A DNA stretch of 42,851 bases from an uncultured Clostridia bacterium (GCA_947627415.1 CANQVU010000004.1:1-42851), one strand, 5' to 3'. Shown: positions 1 through 12,139, counted from the first letter of the stretch. Program-made: numbers and translations. Notes: generated by a model not told the origin, from the letters alone.

Positions 1-128
1 GTAAATTCAAAAGCATGAAGAATACCAGCTCTTGCAATTTCAGAAGAATCATCTTCATTTATAAACTGTTCTAATTTCAGGTAAGCATTTTTAAATACTT
101 CATAAGATTGAATTAAATTATTTGGCAT
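1..128 (-). CDS. HEPN-type nucleotidyltransferase-partner protein (partial)
   Basis: Only the first ~42 residues are inside the window; the rest lies beyond base 1. The N-terminus (MPNNLIQSYEVFKNAYLKLE, later ending IARAGILHAFEFT) looks like the HI0074/HEPN nucleotidyltransferase-substrate-binding family, in which a helical protein pairs with a small MNT-domain nucleotidyltransferase. The ATG (126-128) overlaps the end of the upstream nucleotidyltransferase gene, so the two are translationally coupled. In characterised MNT/HEPN modules the HEPN protein is an RNase-type toxin and the MNT protein neutralises it by nucleotidylation; that role here is inference from the family and the gene pairing. 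The RNase motif is not in view. Confidence 0.7.
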   Translation of the reverse strand, partial: MPNNLIQSYEVFKNAYLKLEQFINEDDSSEIARAGILHAFEF

Positions 129-432
129 AAATTTCAACTCCCTCATTTATAATATTTTCTTTTAGCTTATCATCATCCTTTAAAGAATTAAAGTTAATCA
201 AATCAATTTTATATATTATATATAAATCCTCTAAATCATAAAAAATTTTAGTATTTAAAGAATGAGTTAAATCATCTCCATAAAGAACTATATCTATATC
301 AGAAGTTTCTTTATAATCTCCCCTTGCACGAGAGCCAAAAATACAAGCCCTATCTATTTGTGGATATCTGCAAAAAACATTTTTGATGCTATTTATAACA
401 TTTTCATTCAAACCAAAATCATTCAAATTCAA
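118..432 (-). CDS. MNT-domain nucleotidyltransferase (antitoxin-type)
   Basis: A 104-residue minimal nucleotidyltransferase of the DNA polymerase beta superfamily. The signature is visible at about residues 32-50: GSRARGDYKETSDIDIVLYG, i.e. the GSRARG glycine-serine motif followed by the metal-binding D-x-D. Length is typical of the stand-alone MNT partner of HEPN proteins. It precedes and overlaps the HEPN-like gene on the same strand, the usual arrangement of the MNT/HEPN toxin-antitoxin pair. Expected role: transfer of AMP from ATP to the HEPN toxin. Known for the family; not provable from sequence alone. No four-base codon is needed in this gene. Confidence 0.85.
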   Translation of the reverse strand: MNLNDFGLNENVINSIKNVFCRYPQIDRACIFGSRARGDYKETSDIDIVLYGDDLTHSLNTKIFYDLEDLYIIYKIDLINFNSLKDDDKLKENIINEGVEIYAK

Positions 433-516
433 CTACCCCCAACAAATATTAGTAGGATTATATAACAAAAATTAAAATAAATAAAGCAAAAACTATTAAT
501 TTTTATAAATATTTGA

Positions 517-522
517 TATAAT
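517..522 (+). promoter_or_regulatory. Possible -10 element upstream of the dehydrogenase gene
   Basis: A perfect TATAAT lies about 57 bases before the ATG of the SDR gene. The matching -35 position is AT-rich with no good TTGACA, so this is a weak call. The region 433-578 between the divergent MNT and SDR genes shows nothing else. Confidence 0.35.
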
Positions 523-578
523 AAACAACAAATATATACCTATAACCCACAATTTATCTAAAAGAAAGAAGTGATTTT

Positions 579-1319
579 ATGAAAGCATTAGTGACAGGTG
601 CATCATCAGGAATAGGAAAAGAAATGGCTATATATTTAAGCGAGCAAGGAATAGACTTAGTATTAGTAGCAAGAGACCAAGAAAAATTAGAAGAAGTACA
701 AAAGCAAATAAAAACAAAATCAGAAATAATATGTATGGATCTAGGAGATGCAGAAAATTGTATAGAATTATACAAACAAGTAGGAGATGTAGATATACTA
801 ATAAATAATGCTGGATTTGGGAAATTTGGAAATTTTACAGAAGCGGATTTAATAACAGAACTAAATATGATAAATACAAATGTATGTGCAGTGCACACAC
901 TTACAAAACTATTTCTTCCTGAAATGAAAAAGAAAAATTTTGGATATATATTAAATGTATCATCAATTGCTGGATTTATGCCAGGGCCACACATGGCAAC
1001 ATATCATGCAACTAAAGCATATGTATTAAAATTAACTCAAAGTATATATGAAGAATTAAAACAAGAAGGTTGCGACATAAAAGTAAGTGCATTATGCCCA
1101 GGACCTATAAAAACTCCATTTGTGGATAAAGCAAATGTAAAATTCAAAACTAAGCTCATGTCAAGTAGATATGTAGCAAGATATGCAATAGATAATATGT
1201 TTAAAGGAAAATATATGATACTTCCAGGAGTGAATAATAAAATTATTAGATTTTTAAGTAAAATTGTACCAGATAAAATAATTGGCAAAATAGTATATAA
1301 TATGGAGGAAAAATTATGA
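579..1319 (+). CDS. Short-chain dehydrogenase/reductase (SDR)
   Basis: A 246-residue classical SDR oxidoreductase. The Rossmann cofactor motif TGASSGIG is at residues 6-13, NNAG at about residues 75-78, and the catalytic Ser (NVSSIAG) and Tyr-x-x-x-Lys (YHATK) follow at about 125-146. Length fits the family. It resembles the DltE/YqjQ-like subgroup acting on acyl or keto substrates, but the substrate cannot be read from the sequence. The stop overlaps the ATG of the patatin gene (ATGA), so the two form an operon, which suggests a lipid-related role. The AGAAAGAAGTG stretch before the ATG is a modest ribosome site. Confidence 0.88.
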   Translation: MKALVTGASSGIGKEMAIYLSEQGIDLVLVARDQEKLEEVQKQIKTKSEIICMDLGDAENCIELYKQVGDVDILINNAGFGKFGNFTEADLITELNMINTNVCAVHTLTKLFLPEMKKKNFGYILNVSSIAGFMPGPHMATYHATKAYVLKLTQSIYEELKQEGCDIKVSALCPGPIKTPFVDKANVKFKTKLMSSRYVARYAIDNMFKGKYMILPGVNNKIIRFLSKIVPDKIIGKIVYNMEEKL

Positions 1320-2153
1320 AAATAGGATTAGCTCTATCACGGTGGAGGAGTAAGAGGAGCAGCACATGTAGGAGCAATTAAAGCTCTTCAAGAAAATGGT
1401 ATACAAATAGATGCAGTAGGGGGAACATCTGCAGGAAGTATAGTAGCAGCTCTATATGCCATGGGCTATACAACAGATGAAATGTTTAAAATATTTAATT
1501 ACTTTTCAAAATCTGTTATGGCAATATCTCCTAAGGACATATTTAATGGAATGAAAGAGGTAAGGGGGATAAGATTGGGAGGAATAACTTCAAGTCGTAA
1601 CATAGAGCTTGCAATTGAGGAAGCTGCGAAGTTAAAAAGAATAAAGAATATAAAAGATATTAAAATGCCTATAATCATACCTACAACTGATTTAATAACA
1701 GATGAAGAAGTAATATTTACAAATTGTGAGAATATTAAAGGCAGAGAGTATATACATGATATAGAAATTGGTAAAGCAGTAAGAGCAAGTTCTACATTCC
1801 CTGGAATGTATGCACCATTCGAATATGGAAAATATCAATTTGTAGATGGAGGTATATTTGATAACTTACCAGCTATCGAAACAAGAAAATTGGGAGTTGA
1901 TAAAGTAATATCAATAAAATTTAAATTAAAATCTCCAAGAAAACAAAAAACAATATACAATATAGGAATGCAATCATTAGATTTAATGACTGAAAATTTA
2001 ATTAGAGAGTCAATAAAAGAAAGTGACTATGTTATAGAAATAGATTTAAGAGATGTAAAACCATTTAGCATTAGTAAATTAGAATTTTCATATCAAGAAG
2101 GATACATACAAACTTTAGATAATATAATAAAAATAAAAAAATCATTAAAATAA
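1316..2153 (+). CDS. Patatin-like phospholipase, read through one CGGT quadruplet
   Basis: A 278-residue patatin/RssA-type serine hydrolase. Starting at the ATG overlapping the SDR stop (ribosome site GGAGG at 1304-1308), translation gives MKIGLALS, and then frame 0 is lost at 1340. Reading CGGT as one glycine gives the family oxyanion motif LSGGGVRG, followed by the nucleophile elbow GTSAG (about residues 40-44) and the catalytic Asp in VDGG (about residue 175). The length closes exactly: 838 bases minus one is divisible by three. Predicted role: acyl hydrolysis of membrane lipids. Without the quadruplet the gene would be called a pseudogene or truncated, losing the oxyanion hole. It is probably co-transcribed with the SDR. 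Confidence 0.88.
1340..1343 (+). other. CGGT quadruplet codon (Gly), patatin
   Basis: Context TCA-CGGT-GGA-GGA encodes S-G-G-G. The restored Gly is the first of the three oxyanion-hole glycines conserved in patatins. Confidence 0.85.
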
Positions 2154-2383
2154 ATTGTTGCTTGTTTCATGTCCTGAATTTTCCCTCTGGGTAAACCACA
2201 GATTAAATTAATTGCAAACACTGTAGGGGTCGCCGCCTTCGGCGACCCGCAGAATTAAATTAATTGCAAATGTTGTAGGGGTGAGCCTTGTGTCCACCCG
2301 ATAAAAAACAAATAAATACGGGCGAACACAAGACCCTCCCCTACAAATTTGAAAATCAGTTCTATTCTACAAACAACAATTTA
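2150..2383. repeat. MITE-like repeat, family A, compound copy
   Basis: Begins with a variant of ATTGTTGTTTGTAG and ends with its inverse CTACAAACAACAATTTA. Inside are two GTAGGGG-type segments: one with a short hairpin (GGGTCGCCGCC ttc GGCGACCC) and one whose arms are GTAGGGGTGAGCCTTGTGT and an inverted copy near 2318-2344. The same ends and the TGTAGGGG core recur at 23538-23670 and 42674-42851. It is non-coding and much richer in G and C than its surroundings. Confidence 0.8.
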
Positions 2384-2478
2384 TTAGTTTAATTCAAATA
2401 ATATTTACTTCTAAAAAATGCAATTGAGAAATTTTTTGAATTTTTTTCCAAAAAATCATAAAAAAGTTCCAAAATCAC

Positions 2479-2507
2479 TTGAAAAAGTTTACATAACCGT
2501 TTATAAT
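2479..2507 (+). promoter_or_regulatory. Sigma-A promoter P1 of the surface-protein operon
   Basis: TTGAAA (2479-2484), 17-base spacer, TATAAT (2502-2507). It lies about 245 bases before the first surface-protein ATG, giving a long untranslated leader. I could not match that leader to a known riboswitch class. Confidence 0.75.
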
Positions 2508-2662
2508 AAATATATAAATATATTATAGCCGTATAAAATGGCTAAAAACTAAAATGTCATGAAAATGTAATTTTTGTAAAACTAAAGCGTGTATTTTGTA
2601 TTTCCGTATACATGTTTTGTTGCCAAGCTTAATTTTAACTACTTTATATTAAGAAACATCTA

Positions 2663-2690
2663 TTGACATTAAACGATAAAAATGTAAGAA
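2663..2690 (+). promoter_or_regulatory. Possible second promoter of the surface-protein operon
   Basis: A perfect TTGACA (2663-2668) is followed after 16 bases by TAAGAA (2685-2690). The -10 is a weak match, so this is a lower-confidence alternative start giving a leader of about 55 bases. Confidence 0.4.
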
Positions 2691-2752
2691 TAATGCTATA
2701 TAAATATATATATAGCTATAAAAGTAAATTTTATTTGGGAGGAAGTAAAAAT

Positions 2753-5700
2753 ATGTTTAATCTAAAAAAAGTAAGTGCAGAAAAGATGAGAGTAAAAATA
2801 TTAGCAACATTATTGATATTAACATTAACATTTGCTAATTTTGCTTTGCTTCGGATCATATATGGGAAAAGCAATAGCGGCAGATATTAACTTATCAAAT
2901 CAAGGAACTGAAACAAATAGCAAAAATGTAAAATTCGATGTTTATCTTGATGAAAATGATAGGAGTGTAAAAGAAAAAACAGCAGATATAAATTCAGAAG
3001 AAGTAAAATTATATGTATCAGTATCAGTACAAGGTGGAGGATATTTAAATAATGCACAAATTGAACTTGTGGATACTAATTTTAGATTAGCAAACAATCA
3101 AGAAATAACAAAATTTAGTTTAAATTCAATTCAATCAGACAAAGGAACAACAGCAGGATTATCAATAGTAGCAAAAAAAGATGAGATATTTAATCTAAAT
3201 TTATTTGACATGCCTAGCCAAATAAAATTAACAGGAGAATATATAGATAACGATGGAAACGTAAAAGAAATCGATACAACTAAATCAGTAAAAATAGCTT
3301 GGACATTGGAAGAATTAACGGATGAAGATATTGCATTAAATCAAGAGGTAATCACAAATAAAGTATATAATATTGATGGAGTAAATAAAAGAGTTATACA
3401 ATTATTAGTAAGTTCAAAAGTACAAGGAAATAAAGCTCCAGTAAAATCTACTACAATAGAAATATCAAACCCTGAGATAGGAATATCTCCAGAAGAAGTA
3501 AAAGTAGTAGGATACAGCACAAAAGCAACTAATGGAAAAACAAGTTTAGAATTTGCTGATGGAGAAAATAGCTCATGGGAATACAAGGAAGAAGAAGGAA
3601 AAACATATATACAAGTTTTAAATAAAGCAAATGAAGAGAATATCGTTAAGTGGGCAAATAATGGAGAGGATAAATTTGTAGTTACATATATATATGATGA
3701 AAGTGCAGAAGTGCTTCCATTTGTTTGTGATGTAAAATCTACATTAGATATATATGGAAGAACAGTAGGAGTAATTGAAAAAGTAAACAATATAAAATTA
3801 GAAGAATTAGCAGAAATTGGAGATATTGTAAAATTAGAAAATAGCATAACAAAAAATATTTATAAAGGAAAAATGTATATTGGTGAAGACACAAGTTATA
3901 AGGTAGCATCAAATGTATATGTACCATATAGTAAAATAGCAAATACAACAACAATTCAAAACTTAGAAGATAAAGCTTTAACAGCAGAAAATGAAGAGGT
4001 AGAAGGAATAACTACATATTATAAAGAAACAAAAATAAATAAAGCTGATGCTCTAAAAATATTAGGAACAGAAGGAACAATAAAAATATATAATGCAGAT
4101 GATAAAACTAATCCAATTCAAGAAATAGTTTTATCAGAAGAAAATGAAGAAGATTATTATACAGTTTCTTATGATGAAAATGTAAGAAAAATAGCAGTAG
4201 AGTTGAGCAAAGCAAAAGCAGAAGGAATAATAGAAATTGAAAATGAAAAGATAGTAAAAATATCAAATACGGACGTAGCCAAATCATTAGCAGAATTAAA
4301 ATCAAACACAAATATAACAGTAACAGATGTAAATAATAATACAATAGTAAATTCAAACAATGAAAGCACAGCAAAATTAGTAGAACCAAAAACAACGTTT
4401 AATGTATCATTAGATAAAAATTCAATATCAGCTTTAAGTGAGAATGATGTAAGAATAACAGCAGAGTTAATAGCAAAGAATGAAAGTAATAAATTATATA
4501 AAAATCCAAAATTAAATATAGAATTGCCAAAGGATTTAAAAGAAGTATCAATACAAAATATAACACCAGTAGTAGGAAATGATGAACTAACATTAAAATC
4601 ATATAATGTAGTAACAAATAAAGCTGGAAATAAAGTAATAGTAGTTGAAATGCAAGGAGAACAAAAATCATATTCTGCAAATGTAGCAACTATAGTAATA
4701 GATGCTAAAATGAAAACAGATGCATTTATGGCTAATAAAAATGTAGAAGTAAAAACTACATTTGTTAATGATGAAGAAATATCAGAAAAAGTGCAAGAGT
4801 TAAAAATAGTAGCAAAATCAGGACTAGTAACAAAATCTACTGTTAAGGTAGGAGAAACTGTAGTAGAAAAAGTAAATCAAAATACTATTAATATAGATAC
4901 AAAACAAAATGAACAAATAGAAATTAATACGGTAATGATGAATAATTATGGAGATAAATTAACAAGTGCTAATATAATAGGAAGCATTCCTGAAGAAACA
5001 ACATTAAAATCAGCCGTTACTACAAATGCAAAAGATGCAGTAGTATATTATTCAGAAGAAACAAATCCAAGTATAGATTCAGAAAATTGGAGAACAGATG
5101 TAGCAAGTTTAGATAATATAAAATCATTTAAAATAAAAACACCAGACTTAGCACAATCTGCACAAGTAACAGTAAATTATAAATATGAGTTAAATGAAAA
5201 AGCAGTAAATGATAATAAAAGTACAATAGTATTAAGAGGAACAGTAGATGGAGTTGCAAAAGAAGAAACATTAACATATGTAGCAAATTTACCTGAAGAA
5301 CAAGCAGAACCACAAGCTGAAGTACAAGGGGAAACAACAAATACAGAAAAATTATCTGTACAAGTTGTAACAACAGCAGGTGGTGAAGAAGTTTCAAACG
5401 GTGCAGAAATTAATAATGGACAGGTATTAAGATATAAAGTAAAAGTAACAAATACATCAAATGAAACAATAAATAATATAACAATAAAACCAACTATACA
5501 AAATGGAAAATTCTATAGCTTAGTAGAAGATGGTGGAACATATTATGATGGTGAAACAGGAACAATGCTTCCTGGACATAGATATGCAGAAATAGAAAAT
5601 ATTGCTAATATAAAAATAGAAAGTTTAGAAGTAGGAAAAACAAGTGTAGTTGAATATCAGGTAGTAGCATATATAGGTAAAGGAGAAAACTCAAATCAAT

Positions 5701-7589
5701 TTAAAAATGACATATTAATAACAGCAGATAATACAGATAGTTTAACTATAAATGATGTAAAACCAATTAAAGAAGGAAAAATTGCATTAAAAATACATTA
5801 TACTTCAAATGAAGAACCTGTTTTATATAGTAACGGAGATACAAAAAAATTTGAAGTTGAGTTAATTAATTTAACAGAAACAAATTTAGAAAACGTACCT
5901 ATCAAAATAGATTTACCAAAAGAACTATATTGTAATTTAAAAGATCAAATGTATTTTGATACAAATAAATCGAGTATTGATTTAGTAGATAATGAACTTG
6001 TAATGAATGTTTATAATTTAGGTGCTAATGAAACTAAAAAAATGTGTATTCAATTAACAACAAACCCAATTTCATCAGAACAATTAGAAACACAATCAAT
6101 ATTAGTTGCAACTTCAACTTTTGAAGGAACTACTTATACATCAAACGATTATATAAGAACTATTTATCAATCTGAAACAAATCTAAATGCAGAATTTACA
6201 TCAGATAAAATGGGACAAATTTTACAATTAGATGATGAGATAACATACACATTAACATTAACTAATAATGGTATTTTAGATACAGGTCCACTTTATATAT
6301 ATGATGATATACAAGAAGGATTAAGTGTAAAATCTATAGTTGTATCAAAAAATAATGGAGAAAATGCAAAATATACAGCAAATAATGAAGGTAATATAGT
6401 AATAGACGATTTAGAAGTAGGAATTGGAGAAACTATAACCCTTTCAATAGTAGTTAAATTGGATTATATATTAGATGACGCAAATGAAATAACTAATATA
6501 ATTAAAGTATCTGGATCATCAATAGATAATATAGAAAAGACTTTAGTAAATGAAGTGTATAGTTCAAATACAGATGATGATAAAGCAAAAACAAACAACA
6601 TTATAGGTCTTGCATGGGCAGATGTAAATAAAGATGGAATAAGAAATAATGATGAAAAAATGCTAGAAGCAATAGAAGTATTATTGCTAGATAAAGATGG
6701 AAAAGAAGTAGCAAAAACAACGACATCACTTGCAGGAACATATAAATTTGATGAACTAGAACAAGGAGAATATACCGTAGTATTTGCATACGATACAAGC
6801 AAATATGCAGTAACAAAATATCAAGTAATAGGGGCAACTGAAAGTACAAATTCAGATGCAATATCAAAACAAATAGAAATAAATGGAGAAACAAAAACAG
6901 TAGGAGCAACAGACACAATAAAAGTAGATGGAAAAACTATAAATAAAGATATTGACATAGGATTAATAGAAAATGCTAAATTTGATTTAAGATTAGATAA
7001 ATATATAAGCAAAGTAGTATTAACAAACAATAGTGGAACAACAACCTATGAATATGAAGATACAAACTTCACAAAGGTAGAAATATCAGCAAGAAAAATT
7101 GCAGGAACAACAATGGTAGTAGAATACAAACTACAAATAACAAACGAAGGAGATGTAGATGGCTATATAGGAGATGTAATAGACTACTTACCAGATGGAT
7201 TAGTATTTACATCAGAAACAAATAAAGACTGGTATATGGATGAAAACGGAGTACTTCATAACAAAACACTAGCAGAGCAGGTAATAAAAGCAGGAGAGAC
7301 AAAGAGTGTTGATTTAGTATTAACAAAAACATTAAAATCAGATAGTACAGGAACAATAGAAAACATAGGTGAAATTGGAGTAAGTAGCAATTTAGAAGGA
7401 ATAGCAGAATTTGATTCAACAGCAGGAAACAATAAGACAGGAGAAGACGATATAAGTACTGCAGGCTTAATTGTATCAATAGCAACAGGTAGTCCAATGA
7501 TGTATGTAGGAATTGTAATAGGAACAATGCTCGTACTAGGACTAGGAATATATATTATAAATAAAAAAGTTCTGAAAGTAAGAATATAG
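2753..7589 (+). CDS. Giant membrane-anchored surface protein A (DUF11/SdrD-B-like), one CGGA quadruplet
   Basis: A 1611-residue secreted, cell-surface protein. ATG 2753 follows GGGAGGA with 9-10 base spacing. The N-terminus MFNLKKVSAEKMRVKILATL is the basic start of a signal peptide; its hydrophobic core runs to about residue 33 and then CGGA (2852-2855) supplies Gly34, continuing S-Y-M-G-K-A-I-A-A-D with a plausible cleavage site after AIA-A. Beyond it lie repeated beta-sandwich segments of the DUF11/conserved-repeat type (for example about 865-920, 1143-1200 and 1409-1500), an SdrD-B-like domain (about 1282-1370, calcium-binding-like DVNKDGIRNNDE) and a C-terminal membrane helix (about 1582-1605) with a basic tail. 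No LPxTG is seen, so anchoring is by the helix. It probably acts as a stalk or adhesin. Codon use matches its neighbours. It is followed 17 bases later by a related gene. Confidence 0.88.
2852..2855 (+). other. CGGA quadruplet codon (Gly), surface protein A
   Basis: Context CTT-CGGA-TCA encodes L-G-S inside the signal peptide. Without it the signal sequence would be separated from 1577 residues of exported protein. Confidence 0.82.
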
Positions 7590-7606
7590 AAAGGGGGAAG
7601 AAAGAG

Positions 7607-10600
7607 ATGAATATAAAAAGTATAAATTATAAAAAGAATATATTAATCACATTATTAATATTCGCAATTATTGTAATATTACCAGGATTTATTTCTTCCC
7701 TTGCAACTAAGGTTAATGCATATTCATTTGAAAGTATTTCGGGTGAAACACAATGGAATGTTGATGAGGATTGTGCTGAATTGTATCAGTTTTTGTATGA
7801 CATAAAATCTGAGGGAGGAACTTTACCGAAGTTACGGTGATAAGATGCCCGGTGGAAGTAAATTCGAAATAGGTACAAACTTTGGTAAAACTTCGGAGGA
7901 AGAAAATTCATTCAATAGAGCAGGATGTCTTCTTGATGAGGGTAAGCGTAAAACTGCTTGTAATGTGGTATGTAGTGAATCTTCGAATTCTACTATAGGG
8001 TCAACTAGTGGTAATGTTATAAATCAAATCCTTTATATAACACCAACTGATATAACCTTTTATAAGTTAAAATCAGATGGTACCACATTTAATAAAAACT
8101 TTGATATATCTAGTTTTAAAGGATTTAACTATCAAGCATTTCTATCAGTAGCTTATTGTTCACAAAGTGACTTTGATACTGCGGAACATTTCGCAGAGTA
8201 TATAAGTGCTAATTCAATATGGAAAGATAAAATAAATGAGGAACTTAAAAGTGAAGACAATAAAATTGTGTTCTGGGAAGCACCTAAAAAATATGACTAT
8301 GATACATCTATAGAGTTTGAAAAATATGGGGAAGATATTTCTCATTATAAATATAGTGGAATTTTTGTTTTCTACTCAATAGGTGCAGGAGCAGGACAAG
8401 GTAGAATGGCTTACCATGTCGTTCGTGAAAGAAAAGTCACCCCAGTTAATATAACATTAACTAAATTAGACACATTAGGAAATACAGCATTGCCAAATAC
8501 AACATTTCATTTTGTATTTGATGAAAATCTAGAAGATATAACGGGTATTAGTGCAAACAACAAGAAAAATTTTAAAATGACAACAAATGATAATGGGCAA
8601 ATAGAAATTAATGGAATAGTTCCTAAGGATGATACAAAACCAATAAAAATAACAGTAACTGAAACAAAAGTTCCTACAGCGGAAGGCCATTACTATAAAG
8701 CTATATCTGAATTTACTATCACGATAACACCTGATGGGAATGGAAAATTTAAAGTTTCAACAAGTAATACTTCAAAAACTTCTATCAGTGTTTCAGGTAA
8801 TAATGTATCATTAAAAGTAAAAAACCAACCATTAATTACTTTATCAGGACAAGTTTGGTTAGATGGTCAAACTGGAGTAAAAAATGCTTCAGGTCCAAAT
8901 GGAACAAAGGATAATAAGGATAATAAGGAAGAAGGTATTGATGGTGTATTAGTAGGACTATATAGTGTAAAAGATAAAAAGGTAATAAAAACACAACATA
9001 CAACAAATGGCGGAAAATATGAATTTAAAGATGTTGAACAAACAAAGGAAGGATATCAAATTGTATTTAGCTATGATGGAATAAACTATATAGAAACTAA
9101 GGCAACTAATACTAATAATAATCAAAATAATAATAATCAAAATTATGGTACACAGTCAAAAGCAGATGAGCAAAATAGAACAGCCTTTAATGATAAATTC
9201 AAAACAATAAGTAAAGATATTGCAACAGGAACAGATGGAAAATCATCTATAAAACTAGGTTATGATTATGATAGTAATAACAAAATATCTACTTTAAGAA
9301 CAACAATGGATGGTACAAATCCAGCAAATAATAATGCTGCAGATTTCAGAATGACGGCACAAACAGGAAGATATCAAAACACAACTTCAAATATAGACTG
9401 TGGATTAGTAAAAAAAGAATTTGATTTAGCACTAGGAACAGATGTAAAAAGTGCAAGATTAGAAATTAATGAAAAATCAGTAGAATATAGTTATGCTCAA
9501 ATAATGAATGGAGATATGAAAGATATAGACTTAGATAATATTTTACAAGGTAAATCTTCAGATAACCAAGAGGTTGCATATAATTTATACTTATATAAAT
9601 CAGATTATAACTATAGAATATCAGACTATAAAACTGATGGTTCAATAGAAAACAAAGTAGATGATAATGATGATAATAAAGTTAATAATTATGAAAGTTT
9701 AAAAGAGTTACAAGCATATGTTACATATAATGTTATCTTAAAAGGTCAGACTACTCAAAGCTCAACAGTAAATGAATTTGTATACTATTATGATTCTAAA
9801 TATGAGCCTACATTTAAGGTAGGAGATATTATTGATGGGTATAAAGTAGACAGTATAAATGATAATAAAATAGTTTTATCAAGTGCTGGAAATGATAATG
9901 TAATAAAAAGTAACGACTATAGAAAAGAAGTGAATTTAGAATTTAAAGTATTAGATTTAACACCAGGAGGAGAATTTACAAATATAGCAGAAATTACTAA
10001 GTATTCAACAGATGAGGGAGGATTAATAGATAAAGACTCAGCACCTGATAATGGAGTAGCAAATGGAAATATAACAAAATACGAAGATGATACAGACCAA
10101 GCAAAAGGAATAACAATTTCATTAAAAAATGATGCAAGAACGATAGAAGGAACAGTATTTGAAGATACAGACAAAGATGGATACTTAAATAATGAAAATA
10201 AACCAGTAAATGATGTAATAGTACAACTTATCGAAATTAAGAAAATATCTGGTAATTACTATGAATACATTTGGCAAGAAACAAGAAGTGGAAGTAATCA
10301 AGTCAAAACAACAGCAAGAAATGGATATGAAGGAAATTCATATACAAATAATGTAACAGCTGGAAGTGGAAATTATGAGTTTAAAGATTATATTCCAGGC
10401 AACTACATCATAAGATATATCTACGGAGATGGAACAACATATGATTTAACAGAAAATGTACAAAAATATAACGGTCAAGACTACAAATCAACAGTTGATG
10501 CACATTATAACGCTCCATGGTATAACACAGCAGGATATACAACTAATGATGCTGGAGAATATCCTTCAGTAGCAAGGGATAATGAAGCAAGAAGACTAGA

Positions 10601-11984
10601 AGTAATGGCATATTCAACTACAATTGATGAAGCAAATGGCGAAGCATTAGAAAGAAGAAATAAAGAAGATTTAAAAAATACATGGATGGCAGCAGAAACA
10701 TCAAGAATAAATGTACCAGTAGATGCTGATAATACTGGAAATTCTGATGATAGTACAAATGTTTCATACGATAATATAAAAAATACAGTTTCATTCTCAA
10801 ATGTTAATTTTGGATTAGCATTAAGACCAGAAACAAAATTAATACTAGAGAAACATATAACAGGATTAAAAATAACACCAAATGGAACAGGTGTACAACC
10901 TATAGTTGATGCAAAATCAGATATAGAAGGTATTATAAATGACAATACTATAACAACATCAGGTGTAAAAGACGGACTTGCAACAATAAAATCAACAAGA
11001 GATAATAGAGGATTCTGGCAAGTAGCAACAGACGTAGAAGAGTTGGCTCAAGGAGCAGAGTTAGAAGTAGAATATACATATGTAATAAGAAACGATAGTG
11101 ATGAGGATTACTTATCTAAAACTTTAGTAGATGCATATAGAAATCAAGATATAAAACCTTATAACGATGTTTTAAATGAAGTTACAGGTACTGTAAAGAC
11201 AACGATGAAAAATGGAACTTACTCATATAGTAATAGTAATAAAATAGGAGCATTCTTAGGAAGTTATTATTACAATGGAGATTCTACAAGATGTGCAGAA
11301 GTACCATCAAGAGTAGAGACATTAGAAGAACAATTAAATAATGAATTAGTATTTGATAGTACTGAAGGAACATCAGGAGATGATTTTGAAAAAACAACTG
11401 CTACAGAATCTAAGATTATCTATGACGAAGAAGGAAATCCAAAAGAAGCTGATACTGTGACAGTAATTGAAAATACTGAGGTAAGTGATATATTAACAAG
11501 AAAGACTGGAGAAAAATATGTTAATGATGATACTGCAAAAACAGCTGATTTTAGTAAAACAATAAAACTAAGAAAACTATTATCAACATCAAATGGAGGA
11601 AGCATTGAAGGAAATTTACCAAGTTATATAGCAGAAATAGTAAAATATTCAAATGCAGCAGGAAGAAGAAATATGTCAGCTGAGCCAGCAAACTTAAGCT
11701 ATGTACATAGTGATGATAAAGAAATGACATTAAACAACAGTTGGTTATATGAAAAAGACGGAAAAACATATGAAACACAAAACAAGGAAAACATACCAGA
11801 AGGAGCAACAAATATAAGAGAAGCAAACGAAGAAGACGAATTCTGGGCAGAAACGATCATCGTAACAAAACCAACAGGTCAAGACAACATATCTCCAATG
11901 CAAATAGCAATAATAACAGTAAGTAGCATAGCAGTATTAGGAGTAGGAATAGTCTTAATAAAGAAATTTGTATTAAAGAAATAA
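7607..11984 (+). CDS. Giant membrane-anchored surface protein B (SpaA/SdrD-B-like), one CGGT quadruplet
   Basis: A 1458-residue exported protein, second gene of the surface operon (17 bases after protein A, ribosome site GAAAGGGGG upstream). It has an N-terminal signal helix (residues about 10-35). CGGT at 7835-7838 supplies Gly77 between KL and DKMPGG and joins the exported N-terminus to the rest; the total length then closes in frame. Visible domains are a SpaA/prealbumin-like repeat (about 275-370, starting VNITLTKLDTLGN), two SdrD-B-like domains (about 412-490 and 845-925, with DTDKDGYLNNENK), an Asn/Gln-rich linker (about 500-512), further repeat segments, and a C-terminal membrane helix (about 1430-1452) ending KKFVLKK. 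No sortase motif is seen. It is probably a partner stalk or adhesin of protein A. Confidence 0.88.
7835..7838 (+). other. CGGT quadruplet codon (Gly), surface protein B
   Basis: Context TTA-CGGT-GAT encodes L-G-D. If read as triplet CGG the next codon is TGA, so ordinary decoding would stop the protein at residue 77. Confidence 0.82.
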
Positions 11985-11996
11985 TGCAAAATAAAT

Positions 11997-12035
11997 AAAA
12001 GAGGATTTTGGGGACAGACCCCAAAATCCTCTTTT
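11997..12035. terminator. Palindrome, GGGGACAGACCCC family, copy 1; likely terminator
   Basis: Perfect arms AAAAGAGGATTTTGGGG and CCCCAAAATCCTCTTTT around ACAGA-type centre bases, followed by T-rich sequence. It lies 13 bases after the surface operon stop and could work as a bidirectional terminator. It belongs to the six-copy family around the REP-associated transposase. Confidence 0.8.
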
Positions 12036-12036
12036 A

Positions 12037-12139
12037 TTATATAGGAAAAATCAATTTTCATTTTAATCCTTTATAAGATTTTTCCGTATACAACAGGTTA
12101 GTCTACCTTAGTTTGCCAGAACAAAGTGAGTCCCATGTA
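12037..12139. repeat. Dispersed repeat family C, copy 1
   Basis: It starts TATAGGAAAAATC and contains TAAGATTTTTCC, ACAACAGGTTAG and a final AGCAAAG/ACAAAGTGAG-CATG-type end. A diverged copy with the same order of blocks lies at 33590-33693. No coding potential is seen; it is sandwiched between two GGGGACAGACCCC palindromes. Confidence 0.6.

Noticed and set aside
2508..2752. Riboswitch in the long leader of the surface-protein operon
   Set aside because: I looked for GEMM/c-di-GMP, SAM and other conserved cores and saw none; only AT-rich sequence with weak hairpins.
2848..2855. Programmed +1 slippage at CTT-C as in prfB-like sites
   Set aside because: Four of the sites have CTT before CGGN, but the other ten have unrelated codons, so slippage at CTT cannot be the general mechanism, although it could help at those four.
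4108..7527. Leu/Tyr-rich open frames on the minus strand inside the surface-protein genes
   Set aside because: They are antisense shadows of AT-rich, repeat-containing coding sequence, with no ribosome sites or promoters.
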